DNA of 64,000 nucleotides from Bradyrhizobium commune (lineage in GTDB: Bacteria; Pseudomonadota; Alphaproteobacteria; Rhizobiales; Xanthobacteraceae): contig NZ_CP061379.1 of assembly GCF_015624505.1 (NCBI RefSeq), positions 992,001 to 1,056,000 on the forward strand, read 5' to 3'. Shown here in pieces: positions 34,671 through 43,231 of this stretch (the stretch's first letter is position 1; every line of letters starts with the position of its first letter). Position numbers and translations under genes: made by a program. The notes below the pieces were generated by a model. It did no database searches. It was not told where the DNA came from and saw only the letters and a program-made list of their open reading frames with translations.

Positions 34671-35150
34671 ATGTCGTTTGATCATATGTCATTGCACTTG
34701 CTGTGGACGTCAGTCGACAGCCTCATCGCCGCCTTTGCGTTGTCGTTCATCGTGCCGCGGCGGCATGCGCTGCCGCTTGCGCTGATGTTCGGCCTCTGCG
34801 ACGGGTTCGGCTCGGCACTCGGGATCAGTGTGCCGCTCGCGGGCGGATTTGCTGCGTTCGTGCTGATGGCGTCTGGCGGAGCGCTTTTGGTGCGCCATCC
34901 GATCGCGCGACGTGTTCTGAATGCGCCGGGCTGGCTCTATGTGTTGCCGCCGCTGCTGGCAATCGACAATGTGGTGTCACACACGTCCGATCCGCCGGCG
35001 CTTGCTGCGCTGTCGAGCGCGATCATGGCCGGCCTCGGCTTTACCTGCGGAGCCGTCGTGCAGAACTGGTGGCGCGCAGGCTTGCGCGATACCCGACCGC
35101 TTGCGGCGGCTTGCCTGACCGCGGCCGGCCTCCTGGCATGGGGAGCCTAA
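34671..35150 (+). CDS. Small multi-pass membrane protein, MntP/LysE-like
   Basis: 159 residues from ATG 34671 with AGGGAG upstream, 11 bases after the amylase-like stop. Five or six hydrophobic segments. The opening LLWTSVDSLIAAFALSF and FGLCDGFGSALG repeat the Asp-containing helices of MntP/LysE-type small exporters, but the family is only suggested. The last helix ends two bases before the beta-propeller start. It may export the product, or a metal needed by its neighbours. Confidence 0.6.
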   Translation: MSFDHMSLHLLWTSVDSLIAAFALSFIVPRRHALPLALMFGLCDGFGSALGISVPLAGGFAAFVLMASGGALLVRHPIARRVLNAPGWLYVLPPLLAIDNVVSHTSDPPALAALSSAIMAGLGFTCGAVVQNWWRAGLRDTRPLAAACLTAAGLLAWGA

Positions 35151-35152
35151 TC

Positions 35153-37039
35153 ATGGTCGCCTCCGTCACGACCCGCAGCTACGACCTGGCCAGAACCGGC
35201 GCGAACAATTCCGAGACGGTGCTGACGGCGACCGCCGTCCGCACCAAGGGCATCGTCAAGCTCTTCAGCATTCCCATACCCGACGATCCCCGGCTCGAGG
35301 CGCAGCCGCTCGCAGTCGGCGGCGTGCGGACGCTCGATGGCAAGACCCGCGACCTGATCTTCCAGGCCACCATGGGCAATTGGGTCTATGCGTTCGACGC
35401 GGTGACCGGCGAGAAGATCTGGGCGACCAATCTCGGCCGTCCGATCGTCGGAACGCCGGCCATCGACGGCCACATGACCAACGTCGATTGGGGGATCCTC
35501 TCGACCCCCGTCATCGACGAGGCCGCCGGCATCCTTTATGCCTGCGCCTGGGTCAGCGACGACGGCAGCGTCGCCAAGGGCCGGCATTTTCTTGCAGGCC
35601 TGCGGATCAGAGACGGCTCGATGGTGCATGGGCTGCTCAATCTCGAAGGCGCGGTTTACACCCCGCCGGGCGGCCTCCCGGTGCAGAAATTCGTCTCGGC
35701 CCAGCGCAAGCAGCGCAGCGCGCTGACGCTGACACACAACCATGTGCTGATACCCTTCGGCACGATCGCGGAAACGTCGAAGACGGCGCGGGGGTGGCTG
35801 ATCGCCGTCGACGTTCACGCCTGGCATCTCGCGGCCGCGTGGTGCTCAACCGTGACCGGCATCGGTGGCGGGTTGTGGCATAGCGGGGCGGGTCCCGCGG
35901 TCGCTCCCGACGGCTCGATCTACGTCATCACCGGAAACGGCGCATTCTCGCCGCAGCATGGCGATTTCGGCGAGAGCATCGTGCGGCTCGCGCTGCACAC
36001 CGGAGCTCACGCGCATTTCGAGGTGTTATCGTGGTGGTCGGCGTGGACCGATGCCAATCGGGTCGGCGCTGCCGCCGTCGCTGCGATCGACGACGATGAT
36101 GATGAGCACGCGCTGCCGTCCAACGTCTCGCTGACCGCGGTGGTCGGTCATGCCAGGCGGATGGGAATGGCTTTGAAGCCCATTCATGCCCGTGAAATGG
36201 CGCATGTCGCGGTGACGTCCGGTCCCGACGAGATGGATGCGCAGATCGCACCGGTCGTGGCGCATCATCTGGAAGCGATGAACGAATCGATGTGGAGCGA
36301 TCAGGACTTTGGATCGGGCGGTCCGGTCTATGTCGCCACGTCCCAGGCCGTGCTCGCGGCCGGCAAGGATGGCATCCTCTACACCGGCAATGCCGAGGCG
36401 CTCGGCGACACGCAAGCCGCCGATCTTGCGGCAGGCCACTTCGCGGCGAACTACGCCAAGCTGCGCATGCCGCCGATCCTCTATACCTATTTCGATCCCG
36501 CCGTGCCGCCGGCGCCGGCCGCGCCGACGGAGTTGAATCTGTTTCCGGGCGGCGCGACCCGGCACCTGCACGGCACGCCGCTGCTGTTCTCGTCCACTGC
36601 CCATGGCGTGATGCATTTCGTCGGCGGCGAGAACAGTGCGTTGCGAGCGTGGTCGATCGCGGCCGATGGCACCACGACCTATCTCGCCGGATCCAACGAG
36701 ATCGCCTCGCCGCAGTCGCCGCGTCCGTCGGGCGGCATGCCCGGCTGGAGCATCACGCTCGCCGCCAACAACGGCGCTGATGCCGTCATTGTGGCGATGG
36801 TCCCTTACAAGGACAGCAACATGCTGCTGAGCCCGGGCCGCTTTCTGGTCTATGATGCGCAGAATTTCGCCACCAATCCGGACGGCTCCCACCGACTCCA
36901 GGTGATCTGGGATAGCGAGAATTGGGGCCCGGAACACGCCTTCTTGCATCCGAAGTTCAACCGTCCGATCGTCTGGCAGGGCCGGATCTATCGCCCGACC
37001 TATGAGGGACGTATCGATGTTTACGGATTGACGGACTGA
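35153..37039 (+). CDS. PQQ-type beta-propeller protein without a signal peptide
   Basis: 628 residues from ATG 35153, placed after GGGGAGCC; an ATG at 35138 would overlap the previous gene. The opening SYDLARTGANNSETVLT and the KLFSIPI...EAQPL segment are the usual start of secreted PQQ-repeat proteins, and NWVYAFDAVTGEKIWATNLG at about 77-96 is a typical propeller blade. No catalytic Asp or disulfide pair characteristic of PQQ dehydrogenases could be identified and no signal peptide is seen, so quinoprotein activity is doubtful. Third gene of an apparent operon with the amylase-like and membrane proteins. Confidence 0.75.
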   Translation: MVASVTTRSYDLARTGANNSETVLTATAVRTKGIVKLFSIPIPDDPRLEAQPLAVGGVRTLDGKTRDLIFQATMGNWVYAFDAVTGEKIWATNLGRPIVGTPAIDGHMTNVDWGILSTPVIDEAAGILYACAWVSDDGSVAKGRHFLAGLRIRDGSMVHGLLNLEGAVYTPPGGLPVQKFVSAQRKQRSALTLTHNHVLIPFGTIAETSKTARGWLIAVDVHAWHLAAAWCSTVTGIGGGLWHSGAGPAVAPDGSIYVITGNGAFSPQHGDFGESIVRLALHTGAHAHFEVLSWWSAWTDANRVGAAAVAAIDDDDDEHALPSNVSLTAVVGHARRMGMALKPIHAREMAHVAVTSGPDEMDAQIAPVVAHHLEAMNESMWSDQDFGSGGPVYVATSQAVLAAGKDGILYTGNAEALGDTQAADLAAGHFAANYAKLRMPPILYTYFDPAVPPAPAAPTELNLFPGGATRHLHGTPLLFSSTAHGVMHFVGGENSALRAWSIAADGTTTYLAGSNEIASPQSPRPSGGMPGWSITLAANNGADAVIVAMVPYKDSNMLLSPGRFLVYDAQNFATNPDGSHRLQVIWDSENWGPEHAFLHPKFNRPIVWQGRIYRPTYEGRIDVYGLTD

Positions 37040-37117
37040 CGCCGTCGTGGCGCGCTATCAAGATTTGGACTCCAGCCAACGCGGCGTCTTCGACCGCGGC
37101 GCGGGGGAAATAGCCGA

Positions 37118-37354
37118 TCAGGACGACACGTCCACCCGCGGCGGCGGATATCGCCGGGCCAGCATCGACAGCGACAGGCGCCGCTCGTCCTCCGGTAACT
37201 CGCGCCAGGCCAGCACCAGCGACCGCTTCCAATCGCCGACGCCGAAATCCATCGCCTCCCATTTCTGCGGCTCGGGTGCCTCGAGGCCCCGGACCCAGAC
37301 GAAATAGCGGGGAAGGCCGTCGGCGTCCGTGTCGGTCGTGCGTCGCCTGGCCAT
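37118..37354 (-). CDS. Small protein of unknown function
   Basis: A 78-residue frame (MARRRTTDTDADGLPRYFVWVRGL...) rich in Arg, Trp and Leu, with no signal peptide. It lies antisense between the beta-propeller gene and the DUF6314-like gene. A weak GCGAGCAG ribosome-binding region precedes it. It encodes a plausible compact domain (KWEAMDFGVGDWKRSLVLAWRELPEDERR) but no family was recognised. Confidence 0.5.
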   Translation of the reverse strand: MARRRTTDTDADGLPRYFVWVRGLEAPEPQKWEAMDFGVGDWKRSLVLAWRELPEDERRLSLSMLARRYPPPRVDVSS

Positions 37355-37474
37355 CGGCTGCTCGCTGCATCAATATCGCTGCGATAGGATATAGGCATCG
37401 GCGCGGTGAAGTCGAACGCCTTGCCGCAGGCTTGGTGACGCCGGGCTGGCCAATGAGTGCGGTGGGCGAAAGAT

Positions 37475-37975
37475 ATGGACGAAATCGCGATCGACGCTTG
37501 GCGTGACGCTTTGGACGTGATGACGAGGTTCGTCGGCTCCTGGTCGTTCGACCGGGTAATCGAAGGGCAGGCCACGATGCGGGGCATCGCGGTCTTCACG
37601 CCCCTGGACACGGAGAGGCTGGTCTATCGGGAGCAGGGAGATCTGACGCTCGCGAACGGCACCGCGTTGCAGGCAGAGCGTGAATACATCTTCGCCAGCC
37701 GCGACGGCGGCTTCGAGGTCTTCTTCAAGGAGAACCCACCGCGGCTGTTTCACGTCATCTCATTGTCTGCCTCTCTGAGAGGAGAGCCCAGCGGCAGCGC
37801 GGGCCATCTGTGCAATCGCGACTATTATCAATCGACCTACAGCTTCCTGGCCGATGGTCGCTTCGTCATTCGTCACGTGGTGTCAGGTCCACGCAAGGAC
37901 TATACGATGGTGACGACCTACACGCGCCTCGCCGCCCCCGTCACGGCCAGAGCTCGCAAGTCGCAACCCGGTTGA
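37475..37975 (+). CDS. DUF6314-like protein
   Basis: 166 residues from ATG 37475. The layout fits DUF6314: VGSWSFDRVIEGQATMRGIAVFTPLD at 20-45, a Glu-Arg-rich beta barrel core (LVYREQGDLTLANGTALQAEREYIF), then LFHVISL and LCNRDYYQSTYSFLADGRFVIRHVVSGPRKDYTMVTTYTRL. Probably a small-molecule-binding barrel; the function of this family is unknown. Its last 35 bases overlap a convergent small gene. Confidence 0.7.
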   Translation: MDEIAIDAWRDALDVMTRFVGSWSFDRVIEGQATMRGIAVFTPLDTERLVYREQGDLTLANGTALQAEREYIFASRDGGFEVFFKENPPRLFHVISLSASLRGEPSGSAGHLCNRDYYQSTYSFLADGRFVIRHVVSGPRKDYTMVTTYTRLAAPVTARARKSQPG

Positions 37976-38243
37976 TGTCGGCGAGCCGGCGGTTGGCATC
38001 GCCGTTGAGGTCGATGCTCGCCATCAGCGTCAGCAGGCGGTGATAGGCGCTATCGGCGACTTCGACCGGCAGCGGGGCCTCGTCAAACGCCTCGACATAG
38101 CCGCCGACAAGATTGCCCAGGAGACGGCAGAGCCCGCGCTGGGCGGGGTCATCCCGGCCGAGCGTTTCGAGCTTCTGCTGAAAAATCCGGAAGGTCCGCA
38201 AACCGTGGTGTTGTTCGGAAAGCCACGCGTGCAGGTCGTTCAT
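37941..38243 (-). CDS. Hypothetical protein, convergent to the DUF6314-like gene
   Basis: 100 residues (MNDLHAWLSEQHHGLRTFRIFQQKLETLG...), alpha-helical, no signal peptide. It overlaps the 3' end of the opposite-strand gene by 35 bases. Ribosome-binding site is weak. It has no recognised family and may not be a real gene. Confidence 0.4.
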   Translation of the reverse strand: MNDLHAWLSEQHHGLRTFRIFQQKLETLGRDDPAQRGLCRLLGNLVGGYVEAFDEAPLPVEVADSAYHRLLTLMASIDLNGDANRRLADINRVATCELWP

Positions 38244-38653
38244 ATGAGCCTCTTCGAGTTACGGAAGAAGCTACCGGCTTATACAGTGGGGATGTGACAA
38301 TTGCTAGGAAGGGGGGCGATGCGCGGCCGAAATAGTCTCAATCAATCCAAAACGCCAGATGCCCTCGACAGTTGTGTTGCGAAAAAATATCATCCCTGAT
38401 AGAGAAGGCGGGCCCTATATTTTAGTCTGACGAATCTCATTTTCGCGACCATTGCCGATACCAAAGGAATTGATGCTCGAATGTCTGCGGCCTGACCCCG
38501 TTCGCTGATCTCTGCGACGTTTTCCGTGAAGGCCACGGGATTTTCAGCGGTGCTTTTTTGCGGACGCCCGATGCGATCGTCGCCGGCGGCGAGGATGAAC
38601 GCGTCGCTTCCGGTCGTGCGTTTCAACAAATTTATTGACGGGAGGGGCTGCCA
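38244..38653. other. 410-base region without a clear gene upstream of the cytochrome genes
   Basis: The stretch 38370-38460 is AT-richer than the rest of the window (GCGAAAAAATATCATC, CCCTATATTTTAGTC). An 80-codon minus frame covers part of it but lacks a ribosome-binding site and any recognisable feature, so no gene is called. It must hold the promoter of the cytochrome pair. A GACGGGAGGGG ribosome-binding site ends it. Confidence 0.4.
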
Positions 38654-40021
38654 ATGTCGACGAACGGTGCTTGGTGTCGATCGAAGTTTTCCTGGTTGTT
38701 ACCCATGGTGTTTGCAGCGGGGTTGGCGGTCGCCGTCGCGGCCGGCGCGGGTATGGCGGCAGACCAGACAGTCTCGAGGCTGCTCGCGGCCAACGACGTA
38801 TCCATCCTGTTTCCGCCGCCCAAAACGGCGGTCGACATGGCCAATCTGATTGCGCTGTCCGATCTCGCCGGTCCGACGGGATCTCCGCAGCGGCTCTGGT
38901 CGGATGACGATTTCGCGCGCTTTCTCGCTCTTACGGAGAGCCCCGAATTTCCGGGCGTGCCGGATTCCGGCGTAAGCCGAATTCACTTGCCTGATGGAGT
39001 GAAAAACATCGGCGCCTGGTTCGTGTCCGGCATTCGGATCGACCCGGGTGCGCCGGGCCTTTCCCAGGAGATCATCGCGCAGTTTGGCAGGCGTCCGCAA
39101 ATCCGCCTTATCGTTCAGCCGGTGACGAACGGGCCTAACGGTGTCAAGGTTCACGACATCGCGGGCCACCTGCTCTTCGATTTCACTCTTGATCCGGATC
39201 CAGCCCTCGACGGTTGTGAGCCTTTCAAAAGAGCGAAGCCTGATGACGAGGCGTTCAGGGACGTCATTCGCGACGTCGTAGCACTTCGCGATCAGCTGGC
39301 GGCTGGAAAGTTCGGCGGGGTCAAGGTGGTGACCGCGGGTGACATGAATGTGCATCCGGGCCTTGTGGGACCCTCCGCAAGGTCGTTTCGCGATGCGCTG
39401 AAGGCCATGCTCGAAAAGCATCTTGAGCGGAAGCGCTTCAACGCCATGGCTGTCGCCGCTGTCGAAGTCGCGGAACCATGGGTCTTCGTGTCGATGTTGA
39501 GGCCGGAGGCCGCCTTCATACCGGTCCCTGGCCCTACGCTCGATGGCATGCACACTGCCGAGATGTTCAGTGTGATCGGTGGCAAGCATGTCGTCCCGCA
39601 GCCGGCGACCAACAATCAAAATCCGATCACCTGCCGTAACGCCACGCTACAGAAACCGCCGCTGCCCGTCGCCGATCGCAAGGGCGTTTCGACCTCCGAG
39701 TTCATCGACGGCAACGTCGCCGACAGCCGTGTCCTCGAGATCGTCAACATCATTGCCGATACGAAGCAAAGTCAGTTCTTCAATACCGATTGCGTGAGCT
39801 GCCACACCGAGACGGCACAACCATTGGCGAGGAACGTCAAGAATTTCGCTGTCCCCGGCGTGAGCAAGGCGGTGTTGCCGAAGGAGACCTGGAACGTTCG
39901 CAATTTCGGATGGTTCCCGTCGTTTCAAAAGGGCGGCGTGGCGCCGACGATCACGCGACGTGCTGCCGCTGAGACGGCCGATGTGGTGTCCTTCATCAAC
40001 AGCCAGCTGCTGGACAGATAG
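38654..40021 (+). CDS. Mono-heme c-type cytochrome, unusual architecture
   Basis: 455 residues from ATG 38654 (GGAGGGG upstream). A hydrophobic N-terminus (WLLPMVFAAGLAVAVAAGAGMAADQ) exports it. Residues about 45-350 form a large domain that I do not recognise; a single CxxCH heme site, Cys380-Val-Ser-Cys-His384, lies near the C-terminus. Following text contains ETWNVRNFGWFPS with a possible distal ligand. Two further cysteines (GCEPF, TCRN) may form a disulfide. The gene precedes the di-heme cytochrome by 59 bases and may be its partner for electron transfer. Confidence 0.7.
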   Translation: MSTNGAWCRSKFSWLLPMVFAAGLAVAVAAGAGMAADQTVSRLLAANDVSILFPPPKTAVDMANLIALSDLAGPTGSPQRLWSDDDFARFLALTESPEFPGVPDSGVSRIHLPDGVKNIGAWFVSGIRIDPGAPGLSQEIIAQFGRRPQIRLIVQPVTNGPNGVKVHDIAGHLLFDFTLDPDPALDGCEPFKRAKPDDEAFRDVIRDVVALRDQLAAGKFGGVKVVTAGDMNVHPGLVGPSARSFRDALKAMLEKHLERKRFNAMAVAAVEVAEPWVFVSMLRPEAAFIPVPGPTLDGMHTAEMFSVIGGKHVVPQPATNNQNPITCRNATLQKPPLPVADRKGVSTSEFIDGNVADSRVLEIVNIIADTKQSQFFNTDCVSCHTETAQPLARNVKNFAVPGVSKAVLPKETWNVRNFGWFPSFQKGGVAPTITRRAAAETADVVSFINSQLLDR

Positions 40022-40080
40022 TGCAGCGGCATATTGCCGGCAGCAAGCGTGCCGGCGCGGTTGAATAACGGGAGAGGCGA

Positions 40081-42303
40081 ATGGGCTCGTTCTGGAGGCG
40101 TTGGCCCTGCGTGTCGGGGCTGGTGGCTCTCGTCCTCGCAATCGTCGCGGCGGCGCTGGGCATGGCCTATTTCGTGCCGAACCAGCTCCGCAACATTGCG
40201 CTCGAGATCAAGGGCAAGGCGGATCTCGTGGCGCAGCTGTTGCCGGCCACGCTTCCGGCGCCTTCCAAAATTGAGCAAGCCTATTGGCTGCCGCAGAACT
40301 GGAGCTGGCAGCAGCGCTACTGGTTTCACCATACGCCCCAGGGCACGACGACGATTCCGGTCCCCTATCAATGGTTCCTGGCGCTGGAGCGGCCGGAGCT
40401 GTCGCTGTGGTCTCACAAGAAGCTGACGGACGACGACTATCTGCGTCGCCTCGGATTCATTCCGAGCCCCAGCTCAAAGGATTTCACCGGCAACGCGGCC
40501 CGATATGGCTATGGCGGCGATGCGTCCAACACAGCCGCCCAGCCCGGCTGGACTCCAGGCTTGCCGGACAATCCCGACGGACTGCCCGTCGGTTTCGCGC
40601 GACTCCAGAACGGGACCGATCCGACCACCGGCGAGCCGTATGAGGATCAGCTCGGCTTGACCTGTGCCGCCTGTCACACCGGCCATCTCGAATACAAGAA
40701 TGTCAGTATCCAGTTCGACGGCGGGCCGGCGATGGTCAATCTCCACGAGGTCGAAAGGGCGATCGGCCTGTCGATCGGTTACACGTTGAAAATACCGTTC
40801 CGGTTTGATCGCTTCGCCGGCAAGCTGGAAGAGATCCAGGGCCATGCCGTCGATCGGTCAAAGCTCAGGAAGGATCTGGAGCAGACGCTCGATACGATCG
40901 CGAAACAGGCCGGTCTCGAATCAGAACTCCTGGCAGCTCAAGGTGCCGACAACCTGGACGAAGGGTTTGGCCGCCTCGATGCGCTCAACCGGATCGGAAA
41001 CCAGGTCTTCTACACGAACTTTCTGAACACGAAGACCTTGAAGCTTTCTGATCCGCTCGTCGCAGGCAACTTCGCACGCCATGATGCTCCGGTGAGCTTT
41101 CCGCCGATCTGGGACACGCCGCATTTCCTGTGGGCGCAGTACGATGCCTCGGTGCTCAACGAGCTGGTCCGTAACGCCGGCGAAGCGCTCGGCGTCAGCG
41201 CCAGGATCAACATGACCGCGGCCGCGCCAGGGCGCCCGCTGTTCGGCTCGTCCGTCAGCATGGCGAACATCGCCCAGTTTGAAGAATTGCTGCGGGGTAG
41301 CGATCCTTTCAAGTCGAGCGGGCCGGGCGAGCCGAAATTCGACGGCCTCGTCGCGCCGAAATGGAAGGATGCGCAGGCCAAATTTCCGGGCGACGCCGCC
41401 TGGGCGATCAAGGACGAACTGGTCGGGAAAGGCCGCGACCTCTATCGCGCGCATTGCTTCGAATGCCATCGCGGCCCGGTTAACGACGCAGAGTTCGACA
41501 AGAAGTGGCCGGACGATTCGTTCTGGAAGGCGGACAACCCGGACCGCGCCGCGAAGAACGAGAAGAACTGGATCGAGATCGGAGGGCGGCACTATTTCAA
41601 CGTGGTGCAGGTGCCGGTGTCGGCGATCGGGACCGACCGTCAGCAATCCCGCGTCCTCACCGAACGCCGCGTCCGCCTGCCTGCGGCGCTCGGCCTCGCG
41701 CCGATCGATGATTTGAACAAGGCCGGTGATTGCCACCTGCTGTCCGAGGAGGCGTCGGACACGCCATTCGTGCTGGCGCTGATGGACGTCGTCGGCAAGA
41801 CCATCGAGCAATGGTACATCGCCAACGGTACGCCCGACGAGATCAGGCAAAAGATGTCGGGCCCCCGGAAGAATTGCCAGAACCCGCATGTCTTCGTTGC
41901 GGCCCGCGCGAGCAGCACCGGGAAGGACTTTCTGGCCATTGTGCCTCATTACCGCGCGCGTCCTCTCGACGGCGTGTGGGCGACGGCGCCCTATCTGCAC
42001 AACGGCTCGGTGCCGACGCTGAGGGACATGTTGCTGCCCCAGGACAAGCGGCCGGCGTCGTTCTATGTCGGCAGCCGCGAATTCGATCCCGTCAATGTCG
42101 GCGTTGTCACGAAGACCCGCGACGGTGACGCTTGCGCGGCCGGCCTGACCAATTTCGACGTATCGCTGCTCGGAAACAGCAACGGTGGACATTCGTTCGA
42201 GGGCAAGGAGACCGACATCAGGAAGCTACCGCCCGGCGTCATCGGCCCGGAGTTGACCGACGACGAGCGGCGCTCGCTGGTCGAATATCTGAAGACGCTG
42301 TAG
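40081..42303 (+). CDS. Large di-heme c-type cytochrome, peroxidase/RoxA-like
   Basis: 740 residues; the N-terminal segment (SGLVALVLAIVAAALGMAYFVP, 12-33) anchors it to the membrane with the rest in the periplasm. Two heme c sites are seen: Cys195-Ala-Ala-Cys-His199 and Cys459-Phe-Glu-Cys-His463. GVWATAPYLHNGSVP (631-645) is a hallmark of the di-heme-cytochrome C peroxidase group to which the rubber oxygenases RoxA and RoxB belong. Length and two-heme order fit that group; substrate may be polyisoprenoid or another compound, but this is inference. It begins 59 bases after the mono-heme cytochrome stop. Confidence 0.8.
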   Translation: MGSFWRRWPCVSGLVALVLAIVAAALGMAYFVPNQLRNIALEIKGKADLVAQLLPATLPAPSKIEQAYWLPQNWSWQQRYWFHHTPQGTTTIPVPYQWFLALERPELSLWSHKKLTDDDYLRRLGFIPSPSSKDFTGNAARYGYGGDASNTAAQPGWTPGLPDNPDGLPVGFARLQNGTDPTTGEPYEDQLGLTCAACHTGHLEYKNVSIQFDGGPAMVNLHEVERAIGLSIGYTLKIPFRFDRFAGKLEEIQGHAVDRSKLRKDLEQTLDTIAKQAGLESELLAAQGADNLDEGFGRLDALNRIGNQVFYTNFLNTKTLKLSDPLVAGNFARHDAPVSFPPIWDTPHFLWAQYDASVLNELVRNAGEALGVSARINMTAAAPGRPLFGSSVSMANIAQFEELLRGSDPFKSSGPGEPKFDGLVAPKWKDAQAKFPGDAAWAIKDELVGKGRDLYRAHCFECHRGPVNDAEFDKKWPDDSFWKADNPDRAAKNEKNWIEIGGRHYFNVVQVPVSAIGTDRQQSRVLTERRVRLPAALGLAPIDDLNKAGDCHLLSEEASDTPFVLALMDVVGKTIEQWYIANGTPDEIRQKMSGPRKNCQNPHVFVAARASSTGKDFLAIVPHYRARPLDGVWATAPYLHNGSVPTLRDMLLPQDKRPASFYVGSREFDPVNVGVVTKTRDGDACAAGLTNFDVSLLGNSNGGHSFEGKETDIRKLPPGVIGPELTDDERRSLVEYLKTL

Positions 42304-42395
42304 GCGAGTCCGCCTTCGCCAAGGCTTCGGCGGGACAGCCTTCGCTGCTTCGCTCCGATAGTGTGGGGGGCTCGCCTAGCCGTAGCTGCGAGAAC

Positions 42396-42480
42396 TGGTG
42401 CCCCTGGCCGGAATCGAACCAGCACTCCTTGCGGAACTCGATTTTGAGTCGAGCGCGTCTACCAGTTCCGCCACAGGGGC
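42396..42480 (-). tRNA. tRNA-Leu (anticodon CAA)
   Basis: Read on the minus strand, GCCCCTG at the 5' end pairs with CAGGGGC near the 3' end, followed by A and an encoded CCA. The anticodon stem CTCGA/TCGAG encloses CTCAAAA, giving anticodon CAA. The long variable arm and the GGTTCGATTCC T-arm fit a leucine tRNA of 85 bases. CCA is included in the coordinates. Confidence 0.95.
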
Positions 42481-42607
42481 CCTCGGTCGGCCCCAGGACG
42501 GAGCCTCGCGAAGCCGGCGGACTATAGCCATGGAACAGGCGGGGTCAACCCGCGCCAAAGTGATCCCGGGCGTTCTCGACAGGGCTGCGGGCCGGGGTTA
42601 GAGGCTT

Positions 42608-42660
42608 AGAGCGTTTTCGAGCGAAGTGGATACCGGTCAAGAAAACGCGTCAAAATAAGA
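42608..42660. repeat. Dispersed AGAGCGTTTTCGAGCGAAGTGGATACC element
   Basis: The arms GCGTTTTC (42611-42618) and GAAAACGC (42641-42648) form a hairpin around a conserved GAGCGAAGTGGATACCGG core. Very similar sequences recur between genes of many Rhizobiales. Here it is about 30 bases upstream of the dsbB start. Apart from the tRNA gene, the remainder of the 42304-42691 gap holds only short GC-rich hairpins near 42310-42345. Confidence 0.7.
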
Positions 42661-42691
42661 ATCTACGCCAGACCCATCCGACGAGGCCGCC

Positions 42692-43231
42692 GTGACGACC
42701 CAGAGTGCCGCTATACCTGCGTTCAAACCGGCTGCCGGCAGCGCTGCGCTGACCGCCTCGCTGGCCGTCACCCTGATCGCGGCGGCGACGATCGCGGGCG
42801 CCTGGTTCTTCCAGCTCGTGCTGGAGATCCTGCCCTGTCCGCTCTGCCTGGAGCAGCGCTACGCCTATTATCTCGCGATCCCGCTCGGCGCGCTCACCGT
42901 GCTGGCGGCGCGGAGCGGCGCGCCGCGGCCGCTGCTGCTCGCAGGCCTGGCGATCCTGGCGCTGGCGACGCTCGCCAATGCCGGGCTCGGCACCTACCAT
43001 TCCGGCGTCGAATGGGGGTTCTGGAAGGGGCCGACCGATTGCAGCGGTCCGGTCGTCAATCTCGGCAGCGCCGGCGATCTCTTGTCGCGGCTCGACACCG
43101 TCAAGGTGGTGCGCTGTGACGAGGTGCAGTGGCGCTTCCTTGGCCTCTCGCTCGCCGGCTACAACGTGCTGATCTCGCTGCTGATGGCTGTGATCGCCGC
43201 CTGGGGCTTTGTGCGAACGGCGAGCCGCTAG
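42692..43231 (+). CDS. dsbB: Disulfide bond formation protein B
   Basis: 179 residues from GTG 42692, four transmembrane helices. DsbB reoxidises DsbA and passes electrons to quinone. The first redox pair is Cys49-Pro-Leu-Cys52 after an EILP turn, and the second pair is Cys117 (TDCSG) with Cys142 (VRCDE). The Arg two residues after EQ in CLEQRYAYY is the conserved quinone-site Arg. The product of this gene would support folding of the many Cys-containing secreted proteins encoded here. Convergent with the liv operon. Confidence 0.9.
   Translation: MTTQSAAIPAFKPAAGSAALTASLAVTLIAAATIAGAWFFQLVLEILPCPLCLEQRYAYYLAIPLGALTVLAARSGAPRPLLLAGLAILALATLANAGLGTYHSGVEWGFWKGPTDCSGPVVNLGSAGDLLSRLDTVKVVRCDEVQWRFLGLSLAGYNVLISLLMAVIAAWGFVRTASR

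Noticed and set aside
38390..38629. A 79-codon minus frame upstream of the cytochrome genes
   Set aside because: No ribosome-binding site, no recognisable feature, and it covers a region that must hold the promoter.
32917..42303. The region considered as a polysaccharide-utilisation or defence island
   Set aside because: No SusCD-like transporter, restriction, toxin or nuclease gene is present, and the two gene groups are not clearly linked to each other.
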